64,000 nucleotides of DNA from JBNLBS01 sp050303415 (GTDB lineage: Bacteria > Pseudomonadota > Gammaproteobacteria > Methylococcales > Methylomonadaceae): positions 1 through 64,000 of the forward strand of contig JBNLBS010000013.1 of the NCBI GenBank assembly GCA_050303415.1. Direction: 5' to 3'. The notes beneath the pieces are model-generated. The model did not search any database. It saw only the letters and a list, made by a program, of their open reading frames with translations, and was not told the DNA's origin. This document shows, piece after piece, positions 33,817-43,393 of the stretch. Each line of letters begins with the position of its first letter. The stretch's first letter is position 1. Made by a program: the position numbers and the translations under genes.

Positions 33817-36027
33817 TTATTTTTTTTCTTCTTCTTCTTGGATAATATTACGCCAGATGCTCCAACGAGGCTTTTTCAAACTCAGATTTTTGCCCTGAAT
33901 CCAATGTTCAAATAATTCGTTTATCGTGCCATTTTGTCTGTTTAGTGAAATCCAGGTGCTTAGGTATTTTTCCAACAGAAAATCCTGACCGCCAATGGCT
34001 ATGACAAGCGGGGCACCAGCTTTTCCACGTAACGGGTTAACGGCGACATAATCAGGGTAAAGCAAGGTCCAGGCGGAACCTCCTTCAGCCGAGGTGACCA
34101 GTGCTTGTTGGCGGAATGATTCAATGGCAAAAAATTCTGCTTCGGTATCTAACTCATCTACTTGCAGATTAGGAAAATGATGTTTTATAAGATCGGCAAA
34201 CACACTGTTTTTTCTAACACCAACGCGAATATTCTGTAATAACTTAATGTTGTTGGCATCATTGTATTCTGTACGTTGATGATCGGGGACAACAAAAGCA
34301 AAATTAGTGTCCAGATAACTTTCGCTATATAAAATTTTTTGTGCAGCCAGTAATTTTGGATTAGCGGTAATACTGGAAACAGCAATATCAAAATGATCGT
34401 TATTCAGTTCCTGAATTAAATATTCGCTTTCGTAAGGAACGAACTCAATAGCAACATCAAGGTCGCCGGCCAAATGATGCATTAGCTCAATATCAAAGCC
34501 AACTAACTGCTTATCTTTGTTGTAATAGGAAAAAGGCAGGTTATCCTCCATAATACCGATACGAATTGTTTTACGTTGTTGTATACGATCGAGAATCGTT
34601 TGTTCAGGTGTAAGTTTAACCGGGTTAGGGCTGGAATAAGCCAGTACCTTGGCGTTTACACTGCTAAATAGCGGCTGCATCAGAAGTATTTTCCGGGTAT
34701 TTTTAGGCTGATGAATTACGCTGTTGGTCAGATAAAGGCGCAAGGCGGAAATACTGATAACAAAACTGATTAAAATAACCAAAGCCGTCCATATCAGTTT
34801 ACGCCAACGAATTTTAAAACAACCTGTCATGATGGCGGTGGTCAGAATGGTAAAAGTCAGCAGATGCATTGCTCCGGCAACATCGGCAAAACGTCTACAT
34901 AGCACACCAACAGTCAAAAACAGATTAAAAATATCATCGGGAATATGAAAAATATCCAAAAGCAGTGGTATAGCAGTAATCAGTTTGCCAAAGCTTAAAA
35001 ACAAACCGATAGACAGCATTTCGGGATACTCGATAAATGTAAGCGGTTTACCGTAAAACCATGCGGCAAAAACCACAAATACCAAACTTAACAAGCGGCC
35101 GATATCGGGAAATGGATAAGCTAACGGCAACACCAGATCAGGCAATTGTACATGTTTTCCAAACGTGGTTTTGTGGGTTTGAAATAATTGATAGATACCG
35201 CGAGTCAATAACGGAATAATGACAAAAACACTGCCGACGACAAATGCCGTTAACAAAGCGTCTCTGGAAGCCTGAAAAATTTGTTTATAAGTAAACGGCG
35301 TACAGCACATGATCAGTGAAGGCAGGATAATCATGGTGGTGAGCATGACGCTGAAAAAAAGCATTAAAATATAAGCCTGTACCAGGCCGAATTCTTCCAG
35401 TGTTAAGGTGCCGGCAGCACTGGCTGCAATGCCAAACACACCGATGGGAGTCAGTTTAACGATATAACCGTTTACTTTAAGTAATACCTTGGCGGCTTGG
35501 TCGCAATGCTGTAGGAGTGATCGGCGCTCCGAATGACCAATACAGGCCATGCCGAAGAGAATACTAAATAACACCACGGCCGGCACAGCGTTGCTGGATA
35601 GCGCCATAAAAGGATTGGCGGGAATAAATAAATCTATAAAATCAAGTGAGGCGGGAACTTCAGTGAGCAGTGAACTAAAGAATGCGCCACTTTCCATTTT
35701 TGGTAAAGCGAGAGCGATTAACCAGACGCAGCTGGCTCCGATCAGCCATAATACGGTTAAAACCAATACACCATAGCGAGCTAAAAGACGCGCTTCAAAA
35801 TAATTTAACAGGCCGATATTTGCAATCATGGCAAATAATATATAGGGCAACACTGTCATTTGCAGCAAGCCGATATAGATATTCCCCAAAATTTGTAGGT
35901 TTGCAGCTGGTTCGCCAAAAAACAAGCCAACGCCAATACCCAGTAATAAACTGCCCATAATCCACCAGGTAGTGGCAATATGATGCGGGTGATGTTGTTT
36001 TACAACCGTTTTTTTTGTTGGATTCAT
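33817..36027 (-). CDS. Dicarboxylate/amino-acid:cation symporter (SDF family) fused to a periplasmic solute-binding domain
   Basis: 736 aa. Residues about 15-430 are an SDF/GltP-like membrane transporter (eight-helix plus hairpin fold, with NAVPAVVLFSILFG). After a last hydrophobic helix, residues about 485-725 form a family-3 solute-binding domain (IRIGIMEDNLPFSYYNKDKQLVGFDIELMHHLAGDL, FDIAVSSITANPKLLAAQKILYSESYLDTNFAF). The symporter and its would-be receptor are thus one chain. The ligand is probably an amino acid or dicarboxylate. SDF key motifs such as the NMDGT sequence are not obvious, so transport could be altered toward sensing. Confidence 0.75.
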   Translation of the reverse strand: MNPTKKTVVKQHHPHHIATTWWIMGSLLLGIGVGLFFGEPAANLQILGNIYIGLLQMTVLPYILFAMIANIGLLNYFEARLLARYGVLVLTVLWLIGASCVWLIALALPKMESGAFFSSLLTEVPASLDFIDLFIPANPFMALSSNAVPAVVLFSILFGMACIGHSERRSLLQHCDQAAKVLLKVNGYIVKLTPIGVFGIAASAAGTLTLEEFGLVQAYILMLFFSVMLTTMIILPSLIMCCTPFTYKQIFQASRDALLTAFVVGSVFVIIPLLTRGIYQLFQTHKTTFGKHVQLPDLVLPLAYPFPDIGRLLSLVFVVFAAWFYGKPLTFIEYPEMLSIGLFLSFGKLITAIPLLLDIFHIPDDIFNLFLTVGVLCRRFADVAGAMHLLTFTILTTAIMTGCFKIRWRKLIWTALVILISFVISISALRLYLTNSVIHQPKNTRKILLMQPLFSSVNAKVLAYSSPNPVKLTPEQTILDRIQQRKTIRIGIMEDNLPFSYYNKDKQLVGFDIELMHHLAGDLDVAIEFVPYESEYLIQELNNDHFDIAVSSITANPKLLAAQKILYSESYLDTNFAFVVPDHQRTEYNDANNIKLLQNIRVGVRKNSVFADLIKHHFPNLQVDELDTEAEFFAIESFRQQALVTSAEGGSAWTLLYPDYVAVNPLRGKAGAPLVIAIGGQDFLLEKYLSTWISLNRQNGTINELFEHWIQGKNLSLKKPRWSIWRNIIQEEEEKK

Positions 36028-36437
36028 GCCAATTTTAGGCTATTCATTTTGGGTTAACAGCGCGCTTTTAATTCTATCAGTTTATTTACTTGTAGTTGCT
36101 TAATATAGACTAGAAAATTACCACTAGAGATAAGGCGATGTTTTTTTGCTAGTTTTTATAGTGAGTTGCATGGATGTGCGTGTTAATGGTTGTGTCCATA
36201 TAAGCTGTTGAAAATTAACTTTTTTAATGGGTCTGTTGTTATTTTAAAACAATCAAAACATTGACAAAGTAATAAGTTATATCAAATAATCCAATCATTG
36301 CTTCTAAATAATTAGGTTTGGATGTGTTGATTGACTCAAGCATAAAATTTTTAGTGCCACAAAAACATTTCAGCTTTTTATTAATCCCTATTCATTCAGC
36401 TGCTAGAATAAATTATTATAAAAGAGATTAAAAAAAA
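36028..36437. other. Divergent intergenic region, AT-rich
   Basis: 410 bp between the SDF fusion and the hemerythrin kinase. No gene, repeat or clear hairpin seen. It presumably holds both promoters, which I could not fix. Confidence 0.4.
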
Positions 36438-38993
36438 ATGACTGATCATATTGATAGCGATTTTTTTGATATTTTCCCGTGGGATAAGAATTTTGAAACT
36501 GGAATAGGTATAATTGATGAACAGCACAAAAAACTGGTTCATATCCTAAATCAATTGGCTGCACATCTTGCCAACCGTTCACATGAAGTTATTTTAGAAC
36601 AAATATATCAAGAGTTGACTGAGTATGCCGATTATCATTTTAAGACTGAAGAAGAGATCTGGTCTAAATATTTAAAGGAAGAGAATTGCTATGCAGAACA
36701 TCAACAAATTCATAAATCCTTCATTTCTCAGGTTACTGAATTAAAACAGCTGGATGTTGATAAGCCTCTGGATCTGGTGATTCAGGATATTGTCTCCTTT
36801 TTATCAAAATGGCTGGCCTATCATATTCTGGACAGTGATAAGCGGTTGGCAAAAGTTGTCTTGGCCATTGAATCAGGACGTTCCCTAGAGCAGGCGAAGG
36901 TTATAGCCAACGATCAGATGAGCGGCTCAATGCAGGTTCTGATCAATACAGTACTCAAAATGTATGACAGCCTCTCGACAAGAACCTTGGATTTAATGAG
37001 GGAAAAAGCTCTACGTAAAGAAGCTGAAGATGCACTGACTCTAAGTGAGGAGCGTTGGAAATTTATTCTGGCGGGAGGAGGTGAGGGGATATGGGACTGG
37101 GATGTGCAGCATAATAAGACCTTTAACTCCCTGAGTAATAAACTGGCATGGAGCAATGAAAATACAACTATTCATCCACAAGATATCCAACGGGTTGAAG
37201 CTGATTTACGTGACCATCTTGATGGAAAAACCAAGTTTTATATCAATAAACATCGCGTCTTACAAAAAAACGGAAGCTGGTCTTGGATGTTAACCCGGGG
37301 TAAAGTTGTTACCCGTGATGAAAATGGTAATGCCTTACGTATGGTGGGTACGCATTCAGATGTTACTAAAAGAGAATTGGCAACTCTGATTTTCCAGTAT
37401 AGTAGCCAGGCAATGTTTATAGCCGATGCGAATAATGAAATTATCAGCATTAACCCTGCATTTTCCACAGTTACCGGTTATTCCGAGAAAGAAACAGTTG
37501 GAAAAAACCCTAGATTTCTGTCTTCAGGCAAGCATGATGAACAGTTCTATAAAAACATGTGGCAGTCCATTAATTCTGTAGGCTATTGGATTGGTGAAAT
37601 TTGGAATAAACGAAAAAGCGGTGAGGTTTATCCTGAGGTACTGTGTATTAATACAGTCTTGGACCATAATGGTCTAATTGATCATTATTTGGCCTTGTTT
37701 ACCGACATTACCGATAGTAAAAAAGAGTTACTTAGAACCGATTTAATTGATCAGCTGTTAATGGAAACAATAAAAACCATCAATGCTGATGATTTACTAT
37801 GTAAATCCTTGGATTTATTGATATCCAATGAGCTTCTTGGTATTAGTAATCAAGGGGCTGTTTTCAAAGCTCTGGAGCCAGAGTCAGCCTTAAAACTGCT
37901 TCATGCCATCAATTTACCCGAGGCTATATCGCAAAGCTGCACCATTATTACAGATGACATAAGCCATTGTGATCGTACCGGAGAGGTTCAGGATTTCGGG
38001 AATGTTGATAAAAAAATTGATAAATTTGCAATCAATTTAAATAAAATCATACCAAATGAACATTATACGATTCCAATTAAATTAAACGAAAAAGTTTCGT
38101 ATGTCATTATGCTGGCGTTGAAGGAAAGTACACCCCCTGACCCAGAGAATGGTAAATTTATTAATACCGTAGTAGAAATCCTAGAGAATGCATTAAAACG
38201 ACTTGATTCAGAAGAGCAGTTACGTTTAATCAATGTTAGACTTGAAGATAGAGTTGAACAGAGAACCAAAGAACTGGCTATAGCTGTTGAACAAGCCAAC
38301 CAGGCAAATCTGAGTAAATCAGAATTTTTAGCACATATCTCACATGAGCTTCGAACTCCTATGCATGGAATTTTAAGTTTTGCCAGTTTCGGTATCAACA
38401 ATTCAGATTCTGTACCCCGAAAAAAGCTTAATCAATATTTTGTCAATATCGATACCAGCGGAAAACGGCTGTTAACCTTGCTTAATGATTTACTCGATTT
38501 ATCAAAGCTAGAAGCCGGTAAGATGGAGCTTAATAAGAATGAAGCTAATTTGGCGATGATTCTTGAGAGTTGTCGTTTAGAGCAATCACAAAGAATGATC
38601 GATTTAGGCATTAACCTGCAAGTTAATCAGCCTTCGTCTCCGGTTACCGGTGTGTTTGATGTGTTACGCATCGGTCAGGTGATTACCAATTTATTATCCA
38701 ATGCAATCAAATTTAGTCCACAGAATGGGGAGATAAAGGTCGTAATGGATAAAAATGATAAGGACGAAATATACTTTTCCATGCAGGACCAAGGCCCTGG
38801 GGTTCCAGAAAGTGAACTAAAAAAAATTTTTGATAGCTTTGCCCAAAGCAGTAAAACAGATACTGTTAAGAAAGGAACGGGACTTGGGTTGGCGATTAGT
38901 CAAAAGATAATTGAAGGACATCAGGGCAGAATTTGGGCTGAAAACAACACTGCAGAAGGTGGAGCAATTTTTAAATTTGTTATACCCGGATGA
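36438..38993 (+). CDS. Bacteriohemerythrin-PAS-GAF histidine kinase (probable O2 sensor)
   Basis: 851 aa. Residues 1-140 form a bacteriohemerythrin domain with the full diiron ligand set: His30, His67, Glu71, His88, His92, His129 and Asp134 (motifs DEQHKK, HFKTEE, HQQIH, HILDSD). A coiled linker follows, then two PAS/PAC domains (about 205-315 and 318-435), a GAF-like region (about 440-600), HisKA (ISHELRTPMH) and HATPase_c (LLSNAIKFS, DQGPGVP, GTGLGLAIS). Soluble. Oxygen or redox sensing by the diiron site is a well-supported inference. No response regulator adjacent. Confidence 0.9.
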   Translation: MTDHIDSDFFDIFPWDKNFETGIGIIDEQHKKLVHILNQLAAHLANRSHEVILEQIYQELTEYADYHFKTEEEIWSKYLKEENCYAEHQQIHKSFISQVTELKQLDVDKPLDLVIQDIVSFLSKWLAYHILDSDKRLAKVVLAIESGRSLEQAKVIANDQMSGSMQVLINTVLKMYDSLSTRTLDLMREKALRKEAEDALTLSEERWKFILAGGGEGIWDWDVQHNKTFNSLSNKLAWSNENTTIHPQDIQRVEADLRDHLDGKTKFYINKHRVLQKNGSWSWMLTRGKVVTRDENGNALRMVGTHSDVTKRELATLIFQYSSQAMFIADANNEIISINPAFSTVTGYSEKETVGKNPRFLSSGKHDEQFYKNMWQSINSVGYWIGEIWNKRKSGEVYPEVLCINTVLDHNGLIDHYLALFTDITDSKKELLRTDLIDQLLMETIKTINADDLLCKSLDLLISNELLGISNQGAVFKALEPESALKLLHAINLPEAISQSCTIITDDISHCDRTGEVQDFGNVDKKIDKFAINLNKIIPNEHYTIPIKLNEKVSYVIMLALKESTPPDPENGKFINTVVEILENALKRLDSEEQLRLINVRLEDRVEQRTKELAIAVEQANQANLSKSEFLAHISHELRTPMHGILSFASFGINNSDSVPRKKLNQYFVNIDTSGKRLLTLLNDLLDLSKLEAGKMELNKNEANLAMILESCRLEQSQRMIDLGINLQVNQPSSPVTGVFDVLRIGQVITNLLSNAIKFSPQNGEIKVVMDKNDKDEIYFSMQDQGPGVPESELKKIFDSFAQSSKTDTVKKGTGLGLAISQKIIEGHQGRIWAENNTAEGGAIFKFVIPG

Positions 38994-39050
38994 CTGTCGG
39001 CTGAAATTAATTTGCAGCGATTTAATTTAACGTATAAGGCCGCGAATTAC

Positions 39051-40295
39051 TTATAGCTTATTTTCAAATGGCTCAACTAAAACCGTATCGCCTTTCTTTA
39101 CTCCATTACATTCTGCGGATAGGATGATATAGCAGTTGGCCTGGCTGATAGCGCTTAGGATATGAGAGCCTTGTTTACCAGCGGATTTGACTTGTAGCTG
39201 TCCTGCTTCGTTTTGGCTGAGAATTCCGCGTTGAAATTCCTGACGGCCGGCCTGTTTTTTTAGTGGGGTGGTGCAGGTAGCAGATAATCTCAAAGGCTGT
39301 TTGACATGGGTGCCGGTTAACTGTTCCAGTGCCGGGCTGACAATTTTCTGAAAAGTGGTGATAACCGAAACCGGATTGCCTGGTAAGCCAAAGAAATAGC
39401 TTTTGCCGATTTTACCAAAGGCCAGGGGTTTACCGGGTTTAATGGCTATTTTCCAGAAATTGACCTGACCGACGTGTTGTAAAATTTCCTGTATATAGTC
39501 AGCATCACCTACCGATGCACCACCGGTGGTAATAATGACATCATAGTGTTGTGAAACTGATGATAATGCCTGTTGGAGCAGTTTTTTATTATCTTTTACC
39601 ACGCCCAAATCGGCAACATTGAAGCGCGGATCATTCAATAAACCTTGTAGAGCATAACGGTTACTGTCGTAGATGCCTCCGTTGGGAAGAGATTGTCCTA
39701 CGGGGGTGAGCTCGTCACCAGTGGAAAAGTAGGCGATATTGATTTTTCTCTGAATGCAAATATCATAAACACCGGCAGAGGCTAATAGAGCCATTTCAAC
39801 GGCGGTAATTTTTTTTCCCTGTTTTAAAAGACAACTCTCCTTTTTTATATCATCACCCGCTTCTCGTACATTCGCAAAAGGAATCATACCGGAAGGAAAT
39901 TCAATCATATGATCTTTGACTGTTGCATGTTCCTGCATGATCACGCTATCAGCTTGTTCCGGCACCACGCCCCCGGTAAAAATACGAATGCATTCCCCTG
40001 TATTAAGGAGGCCAGGGTAGGGTTTTCCCGCCCAAGAAGTGCCGACTACTTTCAGGCTGAATGGATGGTTTGGCATGAAATCCTGACTGTTTAGGGCATA
40101 ACCATCCATAGCGCTATTTCTTTCAGGCGGAATATTGATTGGCGAGTGTATATCTCGTGCCAATATTCGGCCTAATGCATTTTTTATATTGACTCGTTCA
40201 GTTCCGGCGATTGGAACAATAGCCTGGCTGAGTTTGTCTAGCGCCTGTTTAAGGCTGATAAGTTCTTTGCTTTCCAGACTGCATTGATCAATCAT
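39051..40295 (-). CDS. moeA: Molybdopterin molybdenumtransferase MoeA
   Basis: 414 aa with MoeA domain order: N-terminal domain (LARDIHSPINIPPERNSAMDGYAL), the MoCF-binding core (IITTGGASVGDADYIQEIL, FGLPGNPVSVITTF) and a C-terminal beta domain. It inserts molybdate into adenylylated molybdopterin. The start overlaps the mobB stop by 8 bp, forming a mobB-moeA pair. Confidence 0.93.
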   Translation of the reverse strand: MIDQCSLESKELISLKQALDKLSQAIVPIAGTERVNIKNALGRILARDIHSPINIPPERNSAMDGYALNSQDFMPNHPFSLKVVGTSWAGKPYPGLLNTGECIRIFTGGVVPEQADSVIMQEHATVKDHMIEFPSGMIPFANVREAGDDIKKESCLLKQGKKITAVEMALLASAGVYDICIQRKINIAYFSTGDELTPVGQSLPNGGIYDSNRYALQGLLNDPRFNVADLGVVKDNKKLLQQALSSVSQHYDVIITTGGASVGDADYIQEILQHVGQVNFWKIAIKPGKPLAFGKIGKSYFFGLPGNPVSVITTFQKIVSPALEQLTGTHVKQPLRLSATCTTPLKKQAGRQEFQRGILSQNEAGQLQVKSAGKQGSHILSAISQANCYIILSAECNGVKKGDTVLVEPFENKL

Positions 40296-40815
40296 AGCTG
40301 GGCATAAATTCGGTTAGGATAAATTTGGCAATCATCTCTGGATCATTGATGTCCAGAGTATTCAAATGATTTGTTCCGGCAATAGGTTCATCACAGGCAA
40401 TAGCAATAATATTGGGGTCATTTGGAAATAAAAGCGGTTTATTGACAGATGGCCGGTTCAATTCAATTTTGGGGAAAGTTTCCGCTTTAAAGCCTTCTAT
40501 TAGTATCAGGTCCAAACCGGTTTGATCAAATGCTTTAAGTTGATCATCCAGCTTGGGTTCGAGCGGCTGACTAAATTCGGTAATTACGGCACGTCTATGC
40601 TTGGAGACCAACATAACCGGACTGGCACCTGCTTTTCTTAATCGGTAGCTGTCTTTACCCGGTTTGTCGATTTCAAAATTATGATGGCTGTGCTTGATCA
40701 GGCCGATGCGTAAGCCATTTTGTTTTAGAATGGGAAGTAATTGGCTAATCAAGGTAGTTTTACCCATGCCACTGAAAGCGGCAAAACCCAAAATTGGAAC
40801 TTGAGCGTGTTGCAT
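40288..40815 (-). CDS. mobB: Molybdopterin-guanine dinucleotide biosynthesis protein B (MobB)
   Basis: 175 aa P-loop GTPase: GFAAFSGMGKTTLISQLLP (Walker A), IKHSHHNFEIDKPGKDSYRLRKAGA and LDLILIEGFKAETFPKIE. MobB assists nucleotide attachment to molybdopterin. Upstream and translationally coupled to moeA. The Walker A uses GMGKTT. Confidence 0.93.
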   Translation of the reverse strand: MQHAQVPILGFAAFSGMGKTTLISQLLPILKQNGLRIGLIKHSHHNFEIDKPGKDSYRLRKAGASPVMLVSKHRRAVITEFSQPLEPKLDDQLKAFDQTGLDLILIEGFKAETFPKIELNRPSVNKPLLFPNDPNIIAIACDEPIAGTNHLNTLDINDPEMIAKFILTEFMPSYD

Positions 40816-40913
40816 ATCTCTTTAATGTAAACCAGTTTAGTTTGATGGCTTATTCTAAGGTATTATTGAAAGAACTACTAAGCGGGTAGTGAATCAATTA
40901 ATAGGAGTTTGGA

Positions 40914-41414
40914 GTGATTCGGGTATATTTGCTTGTATTAATAGTAATTTTGGCGTTTGTTGGGGTAAGAAAATTTGTTAAAACGCCGCCAGCTGTTATT
41001 GCAAAATATCTAAGAACTGCTGTTTTTATCGTTGCGGCTGCGATTATATTATATTTAGCGGCATCCGGGCGTTTAAACTGGTTATTGGCTCTTTTTGGCT
41101 TGATTGCGGCATTGATAAGTCGATTTATGCCCGTTTTGCTGCGTTATGCGCCGCAGATACTTAAAATTTGGACTTTATTTAGCCAAACCAGAGCATCACA
41201 GGGACAAAGTAAGCAGTGGCAACGTCCTGCATCCGGCACAGGGATGACTGATGAGGAAGCCAGAGAGATATTAGGTGTTAGCCGTGGTGCATCAGAATCT
41301 GAAATTGTCCAGGCTCATCGTAAATTAATGCAAAAATTACATCCCGATAGAGGCGGCTCAGATTATTTGGCCGCCAAAATAAATTTAGCTAAAAAAACTT
41401 TGTTAAAAAAATAA
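40914..41414 (+). CDS. Membrane-anchored DnaJ-domain protein (DjlA/TIM14-like)
   Basis: 166 aa. Two or three N-terminal hydrophobic helices (about 1-80) precede a C-terminal J-domain (about 112-164) with the HPD tripeptide in QKLHPDRGGSDYLAAKINLAKK. GTG start with a GGAG ribosome-binding site. A J-domain stimulates Hsp70 ATPase at the membrane; the specific client is unknown. It lies 6 bp upstream of the nlpD-rpoS unit. Confidence 0.85.
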   Translation: MIRVYLLVLIVILAFVGVRKFVKTPPAVIAKYLRTAVFIVAAAIILYLAASGRLNWLLALFGLIAALISRFMPVLLRYAPQILKIWTLFSQTRASQGQSKQWQRPASGTGMTDEEAREILGVSRGASESEIVQAHRKLMQKLHPDRGGSDYLAAKINLAKKTLLKK

Positions 41415-41420
41415 TTTTTA

Positions 41421-42311
41421 ATGCGCTCAGAGACTTTTGCAGGAAGTGAAAAATCTCACGACAGTTGGATGTGTCGTCATAATCAGGTACAACAAGTATC
41501 AGATTTTGTGAGGAATGGAGAAAATGCAATTTCACATTTAAGCACATTACGGTGTCTGATATCTAAACCGCATTCTATTCTTATCAAGCAAAAGTGGTTG
41601 GTAGCTCTGTTGATGCTGAGCCTATTGACTGCATGTAGTGTTTCGCCTTTTTATGCGCCTGTTCAGCCCTATTATAGAGACCTTTCGCAGGGTATAAAAG
41701 TATATACCGTACGAAGGGGAGATACGCTATATTCGATCGGATATCGCTCCGGATACGGTTATAAACGCCTGGCTCAATGGAATAATATTCTTCCCCCCTA
41801 TAAATTGTCTGTTGGCCAGAAAGTCAAGCTATATAAGCCTTACAGGCAGGTTAAGCGGGCTATAAAAAGCAAAACCAAGGTCGCTAAAAGGCGAAATAAA
41901 TCACATAAAAGATCAATAATTTCAACAAATAATAAAAACATGTTAAAGTTGTTCTGGCAGTGGCCGATGAAAGGGAAAATAATAAAAAATTTTTCTGCAT
42001 CGGGTAGTAAAGGGATAGATATTGGCGGTAAATTCGGTCAATCAGTCAGAGCAGCTGAAAGCGGTAAGGTGGTATACAGTGGGCATGGATTGATTGGTTA
42101 TGGAAATTTATTGATTATTAAACATAATTATCTGTATTTAAGTGCTTATGCTAACAATAGTCGCTTACTGGTTAAGGAAGGACAAACCGTTAAAAAGGGT
42201 CAGGTCATTGCAAAAGTCGGGAAGCTGGGGACAAAGAGAACAGCTTTACATTTCGAAATAAGAAAAAATGGTAAACCCGTCAATCCAATTAGATATTTAC
42301 CTAAAAAATGA
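41421..42311 (+). CDS. nlpD: Murein hydrolase activator lipoprotein NlpD (LysM-M23)
   Basis: 296 aa as annotated. A signal segment KQKWLVALLMLSLLTAC with lipobox Cys near residue 72 is followed by LysM (YTVRRGDTLYSIGYRSGYGYKRLAQWN) and a C-terminal M23 domain (FSASGSKGIDIGGKFGQ, VKKGQVIAKVGKLGTKRTALHFEIRKNGKPVNP). About 55 residues lie ahead of the signal, so the true start is probably internal (a GTG at 41509 is one candidate). Active-site metal residues appear incomplete, as in NlpD, which activates amidase AmiC rather than cutting murein itself. Directly upstream of rpoS, the classical order. Confidence 0.88.
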   Translation: MRSETFAGSEKSHDSWMCRHNQVQQVSDFVRNGENAISHLSTLRCLISKPHSILIKQKWLVALLMLSLLTACSVSPFYAPVQPYYRDLSQGIKVYTVRRGDTLYSIGYRSGYGYKRLAQWNNILPPYKLSVGQKVKLYKPYRQVKRAIKSKTKVAKRRNKSHKRSIISTNNKNMLKLFWQWPMKGKIIKNFSASGSKGIDIGGKFGQSVRAAESGKVVYSGHGLIGYGNLLIIKHNYLYLSAYANNSRLLVKEGQTVKKGQVIAKVGKLGTKRTALHFEIRKNGKPVNPIRYLPKK

Positions 42312-42352
42312 GATGATCAATGTAGCGTAAGCAAATTGACCAGGAGGTTAAG

Positions 42353-43339
42353 ATGAATGAAGAATTCCTAGATGTAATGGAAGATAAAGAATCACTGGAT
42401 TATGATATTAGTCTGTCTTTTGATGAGGAGGCAGTGGTACTTGGTACTAAGGTTAAGGAAAGCATTAAGCTGGAGGAAATTACCGCAACCGAGTCTCATA
42501 ATGATCATAATTTTGATGCCACGAGATTTTATTTAAGCGAATTGGGGAAGTCTTCTTTATTAACAGCTGAACAGGAAAAAACCTATGGCAGGCGAGTTTT
42601 AAGAGGGGATCAGGAAGCGCGCAGGATAATGATTGAAAGTAATCTGCGCCTGGTAGTCAAAATCTCTCGGCGTTATTTAAACCGCGGCTTACCGTTGCTG
42701 GATTTAATCGAAGAAGGCAATTTGGGCCTGATTAGAGCAGTGGAAAAGTTTGATCCGGATAAAGGTTTTCGTTTTTCAACTTATGCAACTTGGTGGATCA
42801 GGCAAACTATTGAACGCGCGATTATGAATCAAACACGCACTATACGCCTGCCGATTCATATCGTGAAAGAAATGAATGTTTATCTCAAAGCGCAACGGCA
42901 ACTGGCTCAGCAATTGGACCACGAACCCAATGCTGAAGAAATTGCAGAGTTTTTGCAAAAGCCGGTTAAAACTGTAGAGAAAATGCTTAAGTTGAATGAA
43001 CGAGTGACTTCTGTTGATATTCCTACCGGTCGGGATTATGACAAACCGCTGGTGGAGTCAATTTCGGATGATGACAGCTTGTCACCGACTGAAAGTCTGC
43101 AAGAAAGTGGAATGAAAAAAAACATCACCAATTGGGTATATCAGTTGTCAGAAAAACAGCGCGAAGTGATTTGTCGTCGTTACGGCCTTTGTGGGCATGA
43201 AACCTCCACATTGGAGCAAGTGGCACAAGAACTGGGGGTTACCAGGGAGCGTGTTAGACAGATTCAAATGGATAGTCTGAAGCGTCTAAAAGAAATTATG
43301 GATATTGGTGGCTATTCTTTTGAATCGGTGTTTCATTAA
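42353..43339 (+). CDS. rpoS: RNA polymerase sigma factor RpoS
   Basis: 328 aa. Region 1.2 (DATRFYLSELGKSSLLTAEQE), region 2 (NLRLVVKISRRYLNRGLPLLDLIEEGNLGLIRAVEKFDPDKGFRFSTYATWWIRQ), region 3 and region 4 (EQVAQELGVTRERVRQIQMDSLKRLK) are intact. This is the stationary-phase and general-stress sigma. An AGGAGG ribosome-binding site precedes the ATG. A strong terminator follows. In other species the main rpoS promoter lies inside nlpD; that could hold here but is not shown. Confidence 0.95.
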   Translation: MNEEFLDVMEDKESLDYDISLSFDEEAVVLGTKVKESIKLEEITATESHNDHNFDATRFYLSELGKSSLLTAEQEKTYGRRVLRGDQEARRIMIESNLRLVVKISRRYLNRGLPLLDLIEEGNLGLIRAVEKFDPDKGFRFSTYATWWIRQTIERAIMNQTRTIRLPIHIVKEMNVYLKAQRQLAQQLDHEPNAEEIAEFLQKPVKTVEKMLKLNERVTSVDIPTGRDYDKPLVESISDDDSLSPTESLQESGMKKNITNWVYQLSEKQREVICRRYGLCGHETSTLEQVAQELGVTRERVRQIQMDSLKRLKEIMDIGGYSFESVFH

Positions 43340-43349
43340 TGGTAATGCT

Positions 43350-43389
43350 TTAACTGTAACCCTTTTATTGCAGGAAGGGTTACAGTTAA
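43350..43389. terminator. Terminator after rpoS, shared with the convergent nitrilase gene
   Basis: A perfect 15-bp stem (ttaactgtaaccctt / aagggttacagttaa) with a 10-nt loop in the gap between convergent genes. Confidence 0.8.
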
Positions 43390-43393
43390 GAGT

